The notes under the pieces are model-generated. The model was not told the origin of the DNA. It searched no databases and was given only the letters and a program-made list of their open reading frames with translations. The translations under genes and the position numbers were made by a program. 64,000 nucleotides of DNA, taken from NCBI RefSeq assembly GCF_029227915.1, contig NC_079880.1, forward strand, positions 26,345,501 to 26,409,500. The letters run 5' to 3'. This document shows, piece after piece, positions 13,576 to 23,535 of the stretch (the first letter of the stretch is position 1; every line of letters starts with the position of its first letter). This stretch comes from Hydractinia symbiolongicarpus (lineage: Eukaryota > Cnidaria > Hydrozoa > Anthoathecata > Hydractiniidae).

Positions 13576-16169
13576 GAGACAATTGAACTACAAGTAATAA
13601 TATTCTTCTTAATTTGACATGATTGCTTGAACTCAACGATTACACTGGGGGCTGTGGTAGCGCTTCATTTAAAAATTTAGATAAATAAGTCATTTTTACT
13701 GTGGGACCAATCCTAGCCGTTATCGCGCACTGAGGAAATAGAGACAGTTTCCAAAACTATAATTCATTGAGTTTCTAACGGTATCAATCCGTTGGAGCTA
13801 CAAAGGTTGCGTCAAGTATTCGTACCAACATGTATTTAGAGATTTGTTTTATATATTACTAGGTTGCATCGCTTTTAACAGTGAAACGATTGACTGTGGG
13901 ACTTAATTGAGCTAAATGTGGACTTTGATCTTATAACTGTGATAAATGAGCCAATTGAACTCCAAAAAATAACATTCCTCTTAACTTGACATGATTGCTG
14001 TAACTCTGGGCGCTGTGACAGCGCTTTATTTAAAAATTTAGATAATAAAGTCATTTTATACCGTGGGACTAATCCTAGCCCTTAGCTCGCGCTGAAGAAA
14101 TAGAGAACGTTTCAAAAACTACATTATATTGACTATCCAACGGTATCAGTCTGGTTGAGTTAGAACTGTTGCGTCGCATATTGGTACCAACATGTATTTA
14201 GCGATATTTTTCCGATGTTACTAGGTTGCATCGCTGTTAACAGTGAAACGAATGACTGTGGGTCTTAATTGAACTGATTTTAGACTTTGAACTTATAAAG
14301 GTCATCAATGAGACAATTGGACTCCAAGAAAAAACATTCTTTTTAATTTGACCTGATTGCTGGAACTCAGCGGTTACACTGTGCGCTGTGGTAGCGCATC
14401 ATTAAAAAAATTAAATAAATTAGTCATTTTTAACTGTGGGACCAATCCTAGCCGTTAGCGCGCGTTGAAGAAATAGAGACAGTTTAAAAAACTAGATTTC
14501 ATTGACTTTCTAACGGTATCATTCCGTTTGAGTTACAACGGTTGTGTCAAGTATTCATACCAACATGTATTTAGAGATTTGTTTCCGATACTACTAGGTT
14601 GCATAGCTTTTAACAGAGAAACGGTTGACTGCGGGACTTAATTCAGCTTACTTTAGACTTGACCTTATATATGTGATAAATGAGACAATTGGACTCCAAG
14701 AAATAACATTTTTCTTAATTTGACATGATTACAGGAACTGGGCGATTACACTGGGCGTTATGGTAGCGCTTCATATAAGAAATTAGATAAGTAAGTCATT
14801 TTTACTGTGAGACCAATCCTAGCCGTTATCGCGGGCTGAGGAAATAGAGACAGTTTCAAAAACTATATTTCATTGAGTTTCTAACAGTATCAGTCCGTTT
14901 GTGTTACAAAGGTTGCGTCAAGTATTCGTACCAACATGTATTTAGAGAGTTGTTTCCGATACTACTAGGTTGCATAGCTTTTAACAGAAAAACGATTGTC
15001 TGCAGGACTTAATTGAGGTTGTTTTAGACTTTGACCTTATAAATGTGATAAATGAGACAATTGGACTACAAGAAATAACAATCTTCTTAATTTGACATGA
15101 TTACTGGAACTCGGCGATTATACTGGGCGCTATGGTAGCGCCTCACATAAAAAATTAGATAAATAAGTCATTTTTACTGCGGGACCAATCCTAGCCGTTA
15201 TCGCGCACTGAGGAAATAGAGACAGTTTCAAAAACTATAATTCATTGAGTTTCTAACGGTATCAGTCCGTTTGAGTTACAATGGTTGCGTCAAGTATTCG
15301 TACCAACATGTATTTAGAGATTTGTTTCCCATATTACTAGGTTGCATAGCTTTTAACAGAGAAACGATTGACAGTGGGACTTAATTGAACTTACTTTAGA
15401 CTTTGACCTTTTAAATGTGATAAATGAGACAACTTGACTCCAAGAAATAACATTCTTCTTAATTTGACATGATTGCTTGAACTCAGCGATTACACTGGGC
15501 GCTGTGGTAGTGCCTCATTAAAATATTTAGATAAATAAGTCAGTTTTTAATGTGGGACCAATCTTAGCCGTTAGCGCGAGTTGAAGAAATAGAAAAATTT
15601 TCAAAAAGTGCAATTCATTGACTTTCTAGCGGTATCAAGCCGTTTGAGTTACACCGATTGCGTCACATATATGTACCAACATGTATTTACCGATATTTTT
15701 CCGATGTTACTAGGTTGCATCGCTGTTAACAGTGAAACGATTGACTGTGGGTCTTAATTGAACTGATGTTAGACTTTGAACTTATAAATGTGATAAATGA
15801 GACAATTGGTCTCCAAGAAATAACATTCTTCTTAATTTGACATGATTGCTTGACCTCAACGATTACACTGGGCACTGTGATAGCGCTTTATTAAAAAATG
15901 TACACAAATAAGTCATTTTTTACTGAGGGAACAATCCTAGCCGTTAGCTCGCGCTGACAAAATAGAGAAAGTTCTAGAAACAACATTCATTGACTTTCTA
16001 GCGGTACCAATCCGTTTGAGTTACAACGGTTGCGTCACATATTCGTACCAACATGCATTAAGCGATATTTTCCCGATATTACTAGGTTGCATCGCTTTTA
16101 ACAGTGAAACGATTGACTGTGGGTCTTAAGTGAACTGCTTTGAACTTTGACCTTAAAAATCTGATAAAT
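13576..16169 (+). repeat. Left-domain 7-monomer unit, copy 2 (2,594 bp)
   Basis: It starts with the same B (13576), C (13948, 362 bp) and D (14310) monomers as 10,991-11,725 and ends with type A at 15799 before the next B at 16170. The middle monomers are in a different order: the type at 12097 of copy 1 appears at 15054 here. Only the A-B-C-D core is a stable unit. Confidence 0.8.
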
Positions 16170-17276
16170 GAGACAATTGAACTCCAAGAAATAATATTCC
16201 TCTTATTTTGACATGATTGCTTGAACTCAACGATTACACTGGGCGCTGTGGTACGTTTTATTTCAAAATGTAGATAAATAAGTCAGTTTTTACTGTGGGA
16301 CCAATCCTAGCCGTTAGCGCGCGCTGAAGCAATAGAGACAGTTTCCAAAACTACATTTCATTGACTTTCTAACGGTATCAATTCGTTGGAGCTACAAAGG
16401 TTGCGTCAAGTATTCGTACCAACATGTATTTAGAGATTTGTTTTATATATTACTAGGTTGCATCGCTTTTAACTGTGAAACGATTGACTGTGGGACTTAA
16501 TTGAGCTAAATGTGGACTTTGATCTTATAACTGTGATAAATGAGCCAATTGAACTCCAAAAAATAACATTCCTCTTAACTTGACATGATTGCTGTAACTC
16601 TGGGCGCTGTGACAGCGCTTTATTTAAAAATTTAGATAATAAAGTCATTTTATACCGTGGGACTAATCCTAGCCCTTAGCTCGCGCTGAAGAAATAGAGA
16701 ACGTTTCAAAAACTACATTATATTGACTATCCAACGGTATCAGTCTGGTTGAGTTAGAACTGTTGCGTCGCATATTGGTACCAACATGTATTTAGCGATA
16801 TTTTTCCGATGTTACTAGGTTGCATCGCTGTTAACAGTGAAACGAATGACTGTGGGTCTTAATTGAACTGATTTTAGACTTTGAACTTATAAAGGTCATC
16901 AATGAGACAATTGGACTCCAAGAAAAAACATTCTTCTTAATTTGACCTGATTGCTGGAACTCAGCGGTTACACTGTGCGCTGTGGTAGCGCATCATTAAA
17001 AAAATTAAATAAATTAGTCATTTTTAACTGTGGGACCAATCCTAGCCGTTAGCGCGCGTTGAAGAAATAGAGACATTTTCAAAAAGTGCATTTCATTGAC
17101 TTTCTGGCGGTATCAATCCATTTGAGTTGCAACGGCTGCGTCACATATTCGTACCAACATGTAATTAGCGATATAATTCTGATATTACTAGGTTGCATCG
17201 CTTTTAACAGTGAAACGATAGAGCGTGGGACTTAATTGAAATGACTTTAGACTTTGACCTTATAAATGTGATAAAT
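16170..17276 (+). repeat. Left-domain B-C-D cassette, last copy, truncated
   Basis: Monomers at 16170 (B-like, with 'gtacgttttatttc' replacing the usual 'gtagcgcttcat'), 16542 (C, 362 bp) and 16904 (D) repeat the cassette. Past the first half of D the sequence changes to a new type ('ctttctggcggtatcaatcca'), and the left-domain pattern ends. Confidence 0.78.
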
Positions 17277-18092
17277 AACACAATTGGACTCCAAGAAATA
17301 ACATTCTTCTTAATTTAACATTATTACTGAAACTCAGCGATTACAATGGGCGCTGTGGTAGCGCTTCATATAAAAATTTAGATAAATAAGTCATTTTTAC
17401 TGTGGGACCAATCCTAGCCGTTAGCGCGGCTGAAGAAATAGAGACATTTTCGAAAACTACATTTCATTTTCTGTCTAGCCTTATCAATCCGTTTGAGTTA
17501 TAACAATTGCGTCACATATTCGTACCAACATGTATTTCGTGGTATTTTTCCGATGTTACTAGGTTGCATCGCTTTTAAAAATGAAACGATAGACTGTGGG
17601 ACTTAATTGAACTGATTTTGGACTTTGAACTTATAAATGTGATAAACGATACAATTGGACTCCAAGAAATAACATTCTTCTTAAATTGACATGATTTTAG
17701 ATATGAACGATTACACTGGGCGATATGGTAGAGCTTTATAAAAAAAATTAGATAAGTAAGTCATTTTTTACTGTGGGACAAATCCTAGCCGTTAGCGCGC
17801 GGTGAAGAAATAGAGACAGTTTCAAAAACTACATTTCATTGAGTCTCTAACGGTATTCGTCCGTTTGAGGTACAACGCTTGCGTCACATATTCGTACCAA
17901 CATGTAATTAGCGAAATATTTTTGATATTACTAGGTTGCATCGCTTTTAACAGTGAAACGATTGAGCGTGGGACTTAATTGAAATGACTTTAGACTTTGA
18001 CATTATAAATGTGATAAATGAGAGAATTGGACTCCAAGAAATAACATTCTTCTTAATTTCATATTATTGCTGGAACTCAGCGATTACACTGG

Positions 18093-18107
18093 GCGCTGTG
18101 GTAGCGC
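18093..18107. other. GCGCT/AGCGC dyad (representative)
   Basis: GCGCTGTGGTAGCGC has perfect 5 bp arms around a 5-base centre, at monomer positions 74-88. Some monomers extend it to six pairs with 'agcgctgtggtagcgct'. It is present in R1, R5, R6 and R8, broken in R2 ('gcataatggtagcgc') and R4/R7 ('gcgatatggtagagc'), and deleted in R3. Confidence 0.8.
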
Positions 18108-18166
18108 TTCATATAAAAATTCAGATAAATAAGTCATTTTTTAATGTGGGACCAATCCTAGCCGTT

Positions 18167-18176
18167 AGCGCGCGCT
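18167..18176. other. AGCGCGCGCT palindrome (representative)
   Basis: A perfect 10 bp palindrome of alternating purine and pyrimidine with three CpGs, near monomer position 148-157. Many monomers carry it; others have AGCGCGCGGT, AACGCGCGCT, AGCTCGCGCT or ATCGCGCACT. Its alternating GC core in an AT-rich setting could favour Z-DNA. Confidence 0.7.
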
Positions 18177-19471
18177 GAAGAAAAGGAGACATTTTCAAAA
18201 ACTACATTTCATTGTTTTTCTAGCGGTATCAATCCGTTTGAGTTAGAACAATTGCGTCACATATTCGTACCAACATGTATTTAGCGATATTTTTCTGATA
18301 TTACTACGTTGCATCGCTTTTAAAAATGAAACGATAGACTGTGGGACTTAATTGAACTGATTTTGGACTTTGAACTTATAAATGTGATAAACGATACAAT
18401 TGGACTCCAAGAAATAACATTCTTCTTAAATTGACATGATTTTAGATATGAACGATTACACTGGGCGATATGGTAGAGCTTTATAAAAAAAATTAGATAA
18501 GTAAGTCATTTTTTACTGTGGGACAAATCCTAGCCGTTAGCGCGCGGTGAAGAAATAGAGACATTTTCGAAAACTACCTTTTATTTTCTTTCTAGCCTTA
18601 TCAAACCGTTTGAGTTACAACAATTGCGTCACATTTCGTACCAACATGTATTTCGTGGTATTTTTCCGATGTTACTAGGTTACATCGCTTTTAATACTGA
18701 AACGATTGGCTGTGAGAATTAATTGAACTGATTTTGGACTTTCAACTTATAAATGTGATAAACGAGACAATTGGAATCCAAGAAATAACATTCTTCTTAA
18801 ATTGACATGATTTTAGAAATGAACGATTACACTGGGCGATATGGTAAAGCTTTATAAAAAAATTTAGATAAGTAAGTCTGTTTTTACTGTGGGACAAATC
18901 CTAGCCGTTAGCGGGCGGTGAAGAAATAGAGACAGTTTCAAAAACTACATTTCATTGTCTTTCTAGCCTTATCAATCCGTTTGAGTTACAACAATTGCGT
19001 CACATATTCGTACCAACATGTATTCCGAGGTATTTTTCCGATGTTACTAGGTTGCATCGCTTTCAAAACTGAAGCGATTGACTGTGGGACTTAATTGAAC
19101 TGATTTTGGACTTTGAACTTATAAATGTGATAAATGAGACAATTGGACTTCAAGAAACAACTTTTTTCTTAATTTGACATGATTTCTTGACCTCAACGAT
19201 TACACTGGGCACTGTGATAGCGCTTTATTAAAAAATGTACACAAATAAGTCATTTTTTACTGAGGGACCAATCCTAGCCGTTAGCTCGCGCTGAAAAAAT
19301 AGAGAAATTTCTAGAAGCAAGATTCATTGACTTTCTAGCGGTACCAATTTGCTTGAGTTACACCGTTTGCATCAAATATTCGTACCAACATGTATTTAGA
19401 GATTTGTTTTATATATTACTAGGTTGCATCGCTTTTAACAGTGAAACGATTGACTGTGGGACTTAATTGAG

Positions 19472-19720
19472 CTAATTGTGGACTTTGATCTTATAACTGT
19501 GATAAATGAGGCAATTGAACTCCAAGAAAGAACATTCCTCTTAACTTGACATGATTGCTGTAACTCTGGGATTACACTGGGCGCTGTGACAGCGCTTTAT
19601 TTAAAAAGTTAGATAATAAAGTCATTTTATACCGTGGGACCAATCCTAGCCCTTAGCTCGCGCTGAAGAAATAGAGACCGTTTCAAAAACTACATTATAT
19701 TGACTATCCAACGGTATCAG
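19472..19720 (+). repeat. 249-bp direct duplication, left copy
   Basis: From 'ctaattgtggac' to 'aacggtatcag' this stretch matches 21,866-22,114 over its full length, with one difference seen (g at 19,481, c at 21,875). Private variants are shared: 'gaggcaattg', 'ccaagaaagaacatt' and 'aaaaagttagataat'. It ends where the non-satellite sequence begins. Confidence 0.88.
19581..19595. other. GCGCTGTGACAGCGC near-perfect palindrome (representative)
   Basis: This is the R9-type version of the position 74-88 dyad. Two changes (GG-T to GA-C) extend the arms from five to seven base pairs around a single centre base. It recurs once per canonical HOR (R9) and in left-domain C-type monomers. Confidence 0.8.
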
Positions 19721-20430
19721 TTTTTTAGTATATATAATTGCATATGGTCTTCCCTCACAACAGTTAAATTTTTGCACTAAATTTGCAACACAAAATACAA
19801 ATTCTAAATAATTCCTATGGTTTTCCTCAAAAGTTTAATCAAAATATAAAAGATGAGAGGTGAACGACAAAATCAAAGTTTGCAGAATTTAATTATTTTG
19901 GTACATATATGTCTATTGATATATGCCCTTTATAACAATATTTCAATCCAAAATGTGAAAAAGAAAAACAGTTTGCAACAAAATCAGTTATTCTGATGAC
20001 ATTGCATACACTTTTTCTCCACAAAAGTGTAAAAAAAGAATTTTTGTAGGAAATACTTCTGATTCAACAAAAATCAGTATTTGCATATTGTACTCATTAA
20101 ATATTACCCAAAATTTCAAAAAACTGTGATTTGGAACGCATTAAATTTATAGAGGGATTTAGAGAGGGATCAGTCATTTCGGTATGTTGTACAGAGTCCT
20201 GCCCGGTAAGAATTTATACAAAATATAAAAAAACACAAGTTTTTTCGGTGTTGTACTCCCTCAAAAAAGTTGAAACTTTTCTTAATTGACACAAAATGCC
20301 ATAAACAAAAACATTTTAGTCAGAACCTCTAGTACAACAAAAATCACTACACTTAAGGTACCAGAATCACTACATGTTAAATAAAAATCGTTTCGTCATA
20401 TTGCATGTAACCGATGTATATAAGTTTAGT

Positions 20431-20491
20431 TACACAAAATGTGAAAAATACATTATTTGCATACACAAATTGTGAAAAATACATTATTTGC
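20431..20491. repeat. 31-bp tandem duplication inside the insertion
   Basis: 'tacacaaaatgtgaaaaata' plus ten following bases at 20,431-20,460 recurs at 20,462-20,491 with one a-to-t change, separated by one base. This is a simple local duplication of no known function. Confidence 0.9.
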
Positions 20492-20744
20492 TTAAAAACA
20501 GTCCTTAAACTCTTCTTAAATATTATGTAATACTTTTTTAAAAGTTGTTGTGGCTTGTTAATTTAAGCTTACAATGTCAATTAAAATAAGTTACAGTCAC
20601 ATTCTTAGCAAAGACCACTAAGATTAGCTTACATGTAAATAAAACTGAAGCTAACATAAGGTAGCTACAGCAGCTAATAGCTGGTCACTTAAATATAAAC
20701 TGGAGACTTAGCTAGGTATAAAGAACATGGCTACATATTTATAA

Positions 20745-20800
20745 ATTCCTAGCTACCTAGCTAGTTGTTGTTGGTGTGGTTGATGCTAGCTAGCTAACAA
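20745..20800. other. CTAG/AGCT-rich patch in the insertion
   Basis: Overlapping self-complementary runs occur, such as 'ctagctacctagctag' near 20,749-20,764 and 'gctagctagctaac' from 20,785. Related 'agcta/gctaa' motifs are frequent from about 20,630. The patch can form short hairpins. It may be a decayed microsatellite or a subterminal feature of the element. Confidence 0.55.
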
Positions 20801-21055
20801 ACATGTCTCGCATCAATAACATCATCAAAACTTTAAAAAACATAAACAAACCTTACAGAAACCTTTCTATACTTCATTTATATACCATGTGCCTTTTTAA
20901 ATGTTTTTGTAAAGATTTATTTTGAAGGCAAGAGAAGACAAATGCTTAAAAAGGACAGCCATCTTTTTTGCAAACACAATTTCCGTTACTTTGTGCTAGA
21001 ACTTCATTTAACAAACCACACAAAACTCGCGGCTTTTCACGACAAGGAAGACATA

Positions 21056-21099
21056 TTTTTTTCGGCAACATCAAAGATTTTTTTCGGCAACATCAAAGA
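21056..21099. repeat. 22-bp tandem duplication in the insertion
   Basis: Seven t residues plus 'cggcaacatcaaaga' are present twice in exact succession (21,056-21,077 and 21,078-21,099). The duplication lies about 70 bp inside the Helitron-like right end. Confidence 0.92.
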
Positions 21100-21129
21100 A
21101 AAATGACGATATCAACTTTGCCTGTTACA

Positions 21130-21165
21130 GACACACAGACACACTCTCCGTATTATTATAAGAGA
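21130..21165 (-). mobile_element. Helitron-like 5' terminus (minus strand)
   Basis: On the minus strand this end begins TCTCTTATAATAATACGG and continues into alternating GTGTGTCTGTGTG-type sequence. That is the general look of many animal Helitron 5' ends: TC start, a TATA-rich stretch, then a GT/CTGT-rich stretch. The flanking + strand base is T (21,166), compatible with Helitron insertion between A and T. The matching 3' end (CTRR preceded by a hairpin) was not found convincingly at the left junction, so the element may be truncated. Confidence 0.4.
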
Positions 21166-21865
21166 TGTACATAAATAAGACAATTTTTACTGTGGGACCA
21201 ATACTTCCCGTTAGCTCGCGCTGAAGCTATAGAGACAGTTTAAAAAACTAGATTTCATTGACTTTCTAACGGTATCAATCCGTTTGAGTTACAACGGTTG
21301 TGTCAAGTAGTCATACCAACATGTATTTAGAGATTTGTTTCCGATACTACTAGGTTGCATAGCTTTTAACAGAGAAACGGTTGACTGCGGTACTTAATTG
21401 AGCTTACTTTAGACTTGACCTTATAAATGTAATAAATGAGACAATTGGACTCCAAGAAATAACATTTTTCTTAGTTTTACATGATTACTGGAACTGCGCG
21501 ATTACACTGGGCGTTATGGTAGCGCTTCATATAAGAAATTAGATAAATAAGTCATTTTTACTATGGGACAAATCCTAGCCGTTATCGCGCACTGAGGAAA
21601 TAGAGACAGTTTCAAAAACTATAATTCATTGAGTTTCTAACGGTATCAGTCTGTTTGAGTTACAATGGTTGCGTCAAGTATTCGTGCCAACATGTATTTA
21701 GAGATTTGTTGCCCATATTACTAGGTTGCACAGCTTTTAACAGAGAAACGATTGACTGTGGGACTTAGTGGAACTTACTTTAGACTTTGACCTTTTAAAT
21801 GTGATAAATGAGACAACTTGACTCCAAGAAATAACATTCTTCTTAATTTGACATGATTGCTTAAA
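21165..21865 (+). repeat. 701-bp left-type satellite block beside the insertion
   Basis: Satellite resumes at monomer position ~100 ('atgtacataaataagac'), not at position ~214 where it was interrupted. The monomers (partial, then 21438, then the first 56 bp of 21810) match left-domain types such as 'gtgttaaaaaactagattt'-class units and 'gagacaacttgactcc'. The block stops abruptly at 21,865. Confidence 0.85.
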
Positions 21866-21901
21866 CTAATTGTGCACTTTGATCTTATAACTGTGATAAA
21901 T
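21810..21901 (+). repeat. Chimeric 92-bp monomer remnant
   Basis: The unit starts normally ('gagacaacttgactcc') but after 'gattgcttaaa' jumps at 21,866 to 'ctaattgtgcactttgatc', which belongs near monomer position 337. About 280 bp of the monomer is missing. The jump coincides with the start of the right copy of the 249 bp duplication. Confidence 0.88.
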
Positions 21902-22114
21902 GAGGCAATTGAACTCCAAGAAAGAACATTCCTCTTAACTTGACATGATTGCTGTAACTCTGGGATTACACTGGGCGCTGTGACAGCGCTTTATTTAAAA
22001 AGTTAGATAATAAAGTCATTTTATACCGTGGGACCAATCCTAGCCCTTAGCTCGCGCTGAAGAAATAGAGACCGTTTCAAAAACTACATTATATTGACTA
22101 TCCAACGGTATCAG
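21866..22114 (+). repeat. 249-bp direct duplication, right copy
   Basis: This is the second copy of 19,472-19,720. Here the sequence continues normally past 'ggtatcag' into 'tccggttgagttac'. Joining the left copy directly to 22,115 restores a monomer of 373 bp, so the region between looks like one inserted event in an otherwise in-phase array. Confidence 0.88.
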
Positions 22115-22489
22115 TCCGGTTGAGTTACAACTGTTGCGTCGCATATTGGTACCAACACGTATTTAGCGATATGTTTCTGTTATTACAAGGTTGCATCGCT
22201 ATTAACAGTGAAACGATTGACTGTAGGACTTAATTGAACTGATTTTAGACTTTGACCTTTTAAATGTGATAAATGAGACAACTTGACTCCAAGAAATAAG
22301 ATTCTTCTTAATTTGACATGATTGCTTAAACTCAGCGATTACACTGGGCGCTGTGGTAGTGCCTCATTTAAAAATGTAGATAAATTAGTCATTTATTTAC
22401 TGTGGGACCAATCCTAGCCGTTAGCGCGCGCTGAAGAAATAGAAACATTTTCAAAAAGTGCATTTTATTGACTTTCTAGCGGTATCAAT

Positions 22490-22507
22490 CCGTTTGAGTT
22501 ACAACGG
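22490..22507. other. CCGTT/AACGG hairpin (representative)
   Basis: CCGTT-TGAGTTAC-AACGG gives 5 bp arms and an 8-base loop at monomer positions ~216-233. In R2/R9 the same place reads 'gttgagttacaac', keeping a 4 bp stem (GTTG/CAAC) with a 5-base loop. Confidence 0.65.
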
Positions 22508-22519
22508 TTGCGTCACATA

Positions 22520-22528
22520 TTCGTACCA
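22520..22528 (+). other. TTCGnnnnA element, half of a CENP-B-box-like site (representative)
   Basis: 'attcgtaccaacatgta' fits the first part of the CENP-B box core (nTTCGnnnnAnnCGGGn) but has ATGT in place of CGGG. It is strongly conserved in most monomers; R2 and R9 have 'ttggtacca' instead, and R6 'ttcgcacca'. It is not a functional CENP-B box by the known vertebrate consensus. Confidence 0.35.
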
Positions 22529-23535
22529 ACATGTATTTAGCGATATTTTGCCGATGTTACTAGGTTGCATCGCTTTTAACAGTGAAACGATTGACTGTGG
22601 GTCTTATTTGAACTGATTCTAACGGTATCAATTCGTTTGAGTTACAACGGTTGTGTCAAGTATTCATACCAATATGTTTTTAGAGATTTGTTTCCGATAC
22701 TACTAGGTTGCATAGCTTTTAACAGAGAAACGGTTGACTGCGGGACTTAATTGAGCTTACTTTAGACTTGACCTTATAAATGTGATAAATGAGACAATTG
22801 GACTTCAAGAAACATCTTTTTTCTTAATTTGACATGATTGCTTGACCTCAACGATTACACTGGGCATTGTGATAGCGCTTTATTAAAAAATGTACACAAA
22901 TAATCATTTTTTACTGAGGGACCAATCCTAGCCGTTAGCTCGCGCTGAAAAAAATAGAGAAATTTCTAGGAACAAGATTCATTGACTTTCTAGCGGTACC
23001 AATCCGTTTGAGTTACACCGGTTGCGTCAAATATTCGTACCAACATGTATTTAGAGATTTGTTTTATATATTACTAGGTTGCATCGCTTTTAACAGTGAA
23101 ACGATTGACTGTGGGACTTAATTGAGCTAATTGTGGACTTTGATCTTATAACTGTGATAAATGAGCCAATTGAACTCCAAGAAATAACATTCCTCTTAAC
23201 TTGACATGATTGCTGTAACTCTGGGATTACACTGGGCGCTGTGACAGCGCTTTATTTGTAAATTTAGATAATAAAGTCATTTTATACCGTGGGACCAATC
23301 CTAGCCCTTAGCTCGCGCTGAAGAAATAGAGACCGTTTCAAAAACTACATTATATTGACTATCCAACGGTATCAGACCGGTTGAGTTACAACTGTTGCGT
23401 CGCATATTGGTACCAACATGTATTTAGCGATATGTTTCTGTTATTACAAGGTTGCATCGCTATTAACAGTGAAACGATTGACTGTAGGAATTAATTGCAC
23501 TGATTTTAGACTTTGACTTTATAAAGGTCATCAAA

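Larger units (their letters stand above)
1..17276 (+). repeat. Left satellite domain, heterogeneous monomers
   Basis: About 45 monomers with starts at 1, 517, 890, 1263, 1635, 2008, 2380, 2752, 3124, 3497, 3869, 4385, 4758, 5130, 5503, 5875, 6391, 6763, 7134, 7506, 7868, 8240, 8612, 8986, 9359, 9875, 10247, 10620, 10991, 11363, 11725, 12097, 12469, 12841, 13205, 13576, 13948, 14310, 14682, 15054, 15426, 15799, 16170, 16542 and 16904. Most are 371-374 bp; 362 bp and 516 bp variants recur. Similar two- to four-monomer blocks reappear at irregular spacing (517, 1635 and 4385 begin nearly the same block). One marked type with 'gggcactatgaaagcgc' starts at 890, 2008, 3124, 4758, 8986, 10620 and 12469. 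This is patchy amplification rather than one clean HOR. Confidence 0.9.
17277..19720 (+). repeat. Diverged transition monomers
   Basis: Monomers at 17277, 17648, 18020, 18393, 18764, 19136 and 19508 (the last cut at 19,720). Those at 17648, 18393 and 18764 carry 'aaattgacatgattttag' and 'gggcgatatggta', the hallmarks of R4/R7 in the right domain, with extra private changes. The 17648 and 18393 starts are nearly identical, giving a local 745 bp dimer. Many single changes are not shared with neighbours, which suggests less recent homogenisation. Confidence 0.8.
19721..21164. mobile_element. Non-satellite insertion, possible Helitron-derived element
   Basis: A 1.44 kb AT-rich segment without satellite landmarks. 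It has scattered motifs ('caaaatgtgaaaaa' three times, near 19,950, 20,434 and 20,465 with one change), two short tandem duplications, and a CTAG/AGCT-rich patch. No long ORF or recognisable protein is present; the 68-codon frame at 20,968-21,174 runs out into satellite and is not credible. The right end, read on the minus strand, resembles a Helitron 5' terminus. No terminal inverted repeats, poly(A) tail or short target duplication were found. I infer a non-autonomous or truncated mobile element; a fragment of ordinary chromosomal DNA is the alternative. Confidence 0.6.
22275..22790 (+). repeat. Extended 516-bp monomer, copy 5 (right of insertion)
   Basis: The same 'gaactgattctaacgg' internal junction (about 22,612-22,627) occurs here, to the right of the non-satellite insertion. 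It ties 22,275-22,790 to the left domain and shows that left-type satellite continues past the insertion. Confidence 0.87.

Noticed and set aside
17984-18178. 64-codon + strand ORF
   Set aside because: It lies wholly in satellite monomers, and equivalent frames in neighbouring copies are broken by stops. It is a chance frame.
19717-19720. TCAG as the Helitron 3' end (CTGA on the minus strand)
   Set aside because: The same 'ggtatcag' is ordinary satellite sequence, as at 22,107-22,114, and no hairpin lies just inside it.
19713-19725. Short target-site duplication at the insertion ends
   Set aside because: No matching 2-10 bp repeat is found at 19,721 and 21,164. The flanks are in different monomer phase, and the only duplication is the 249 bp satellite block.
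20968-21174. 68-codon + strand ORF in the inserted segment
   Set aside because: It includes the 22 bp tandem duplication and the putative element terminus and ends in satellite. No recognisable domain or plausible gene context.
22501-22540. True CENP-B box
   Set aside because: The CGGG half of the known core is absent in every monomer read; only TTCGnnnnA is present.
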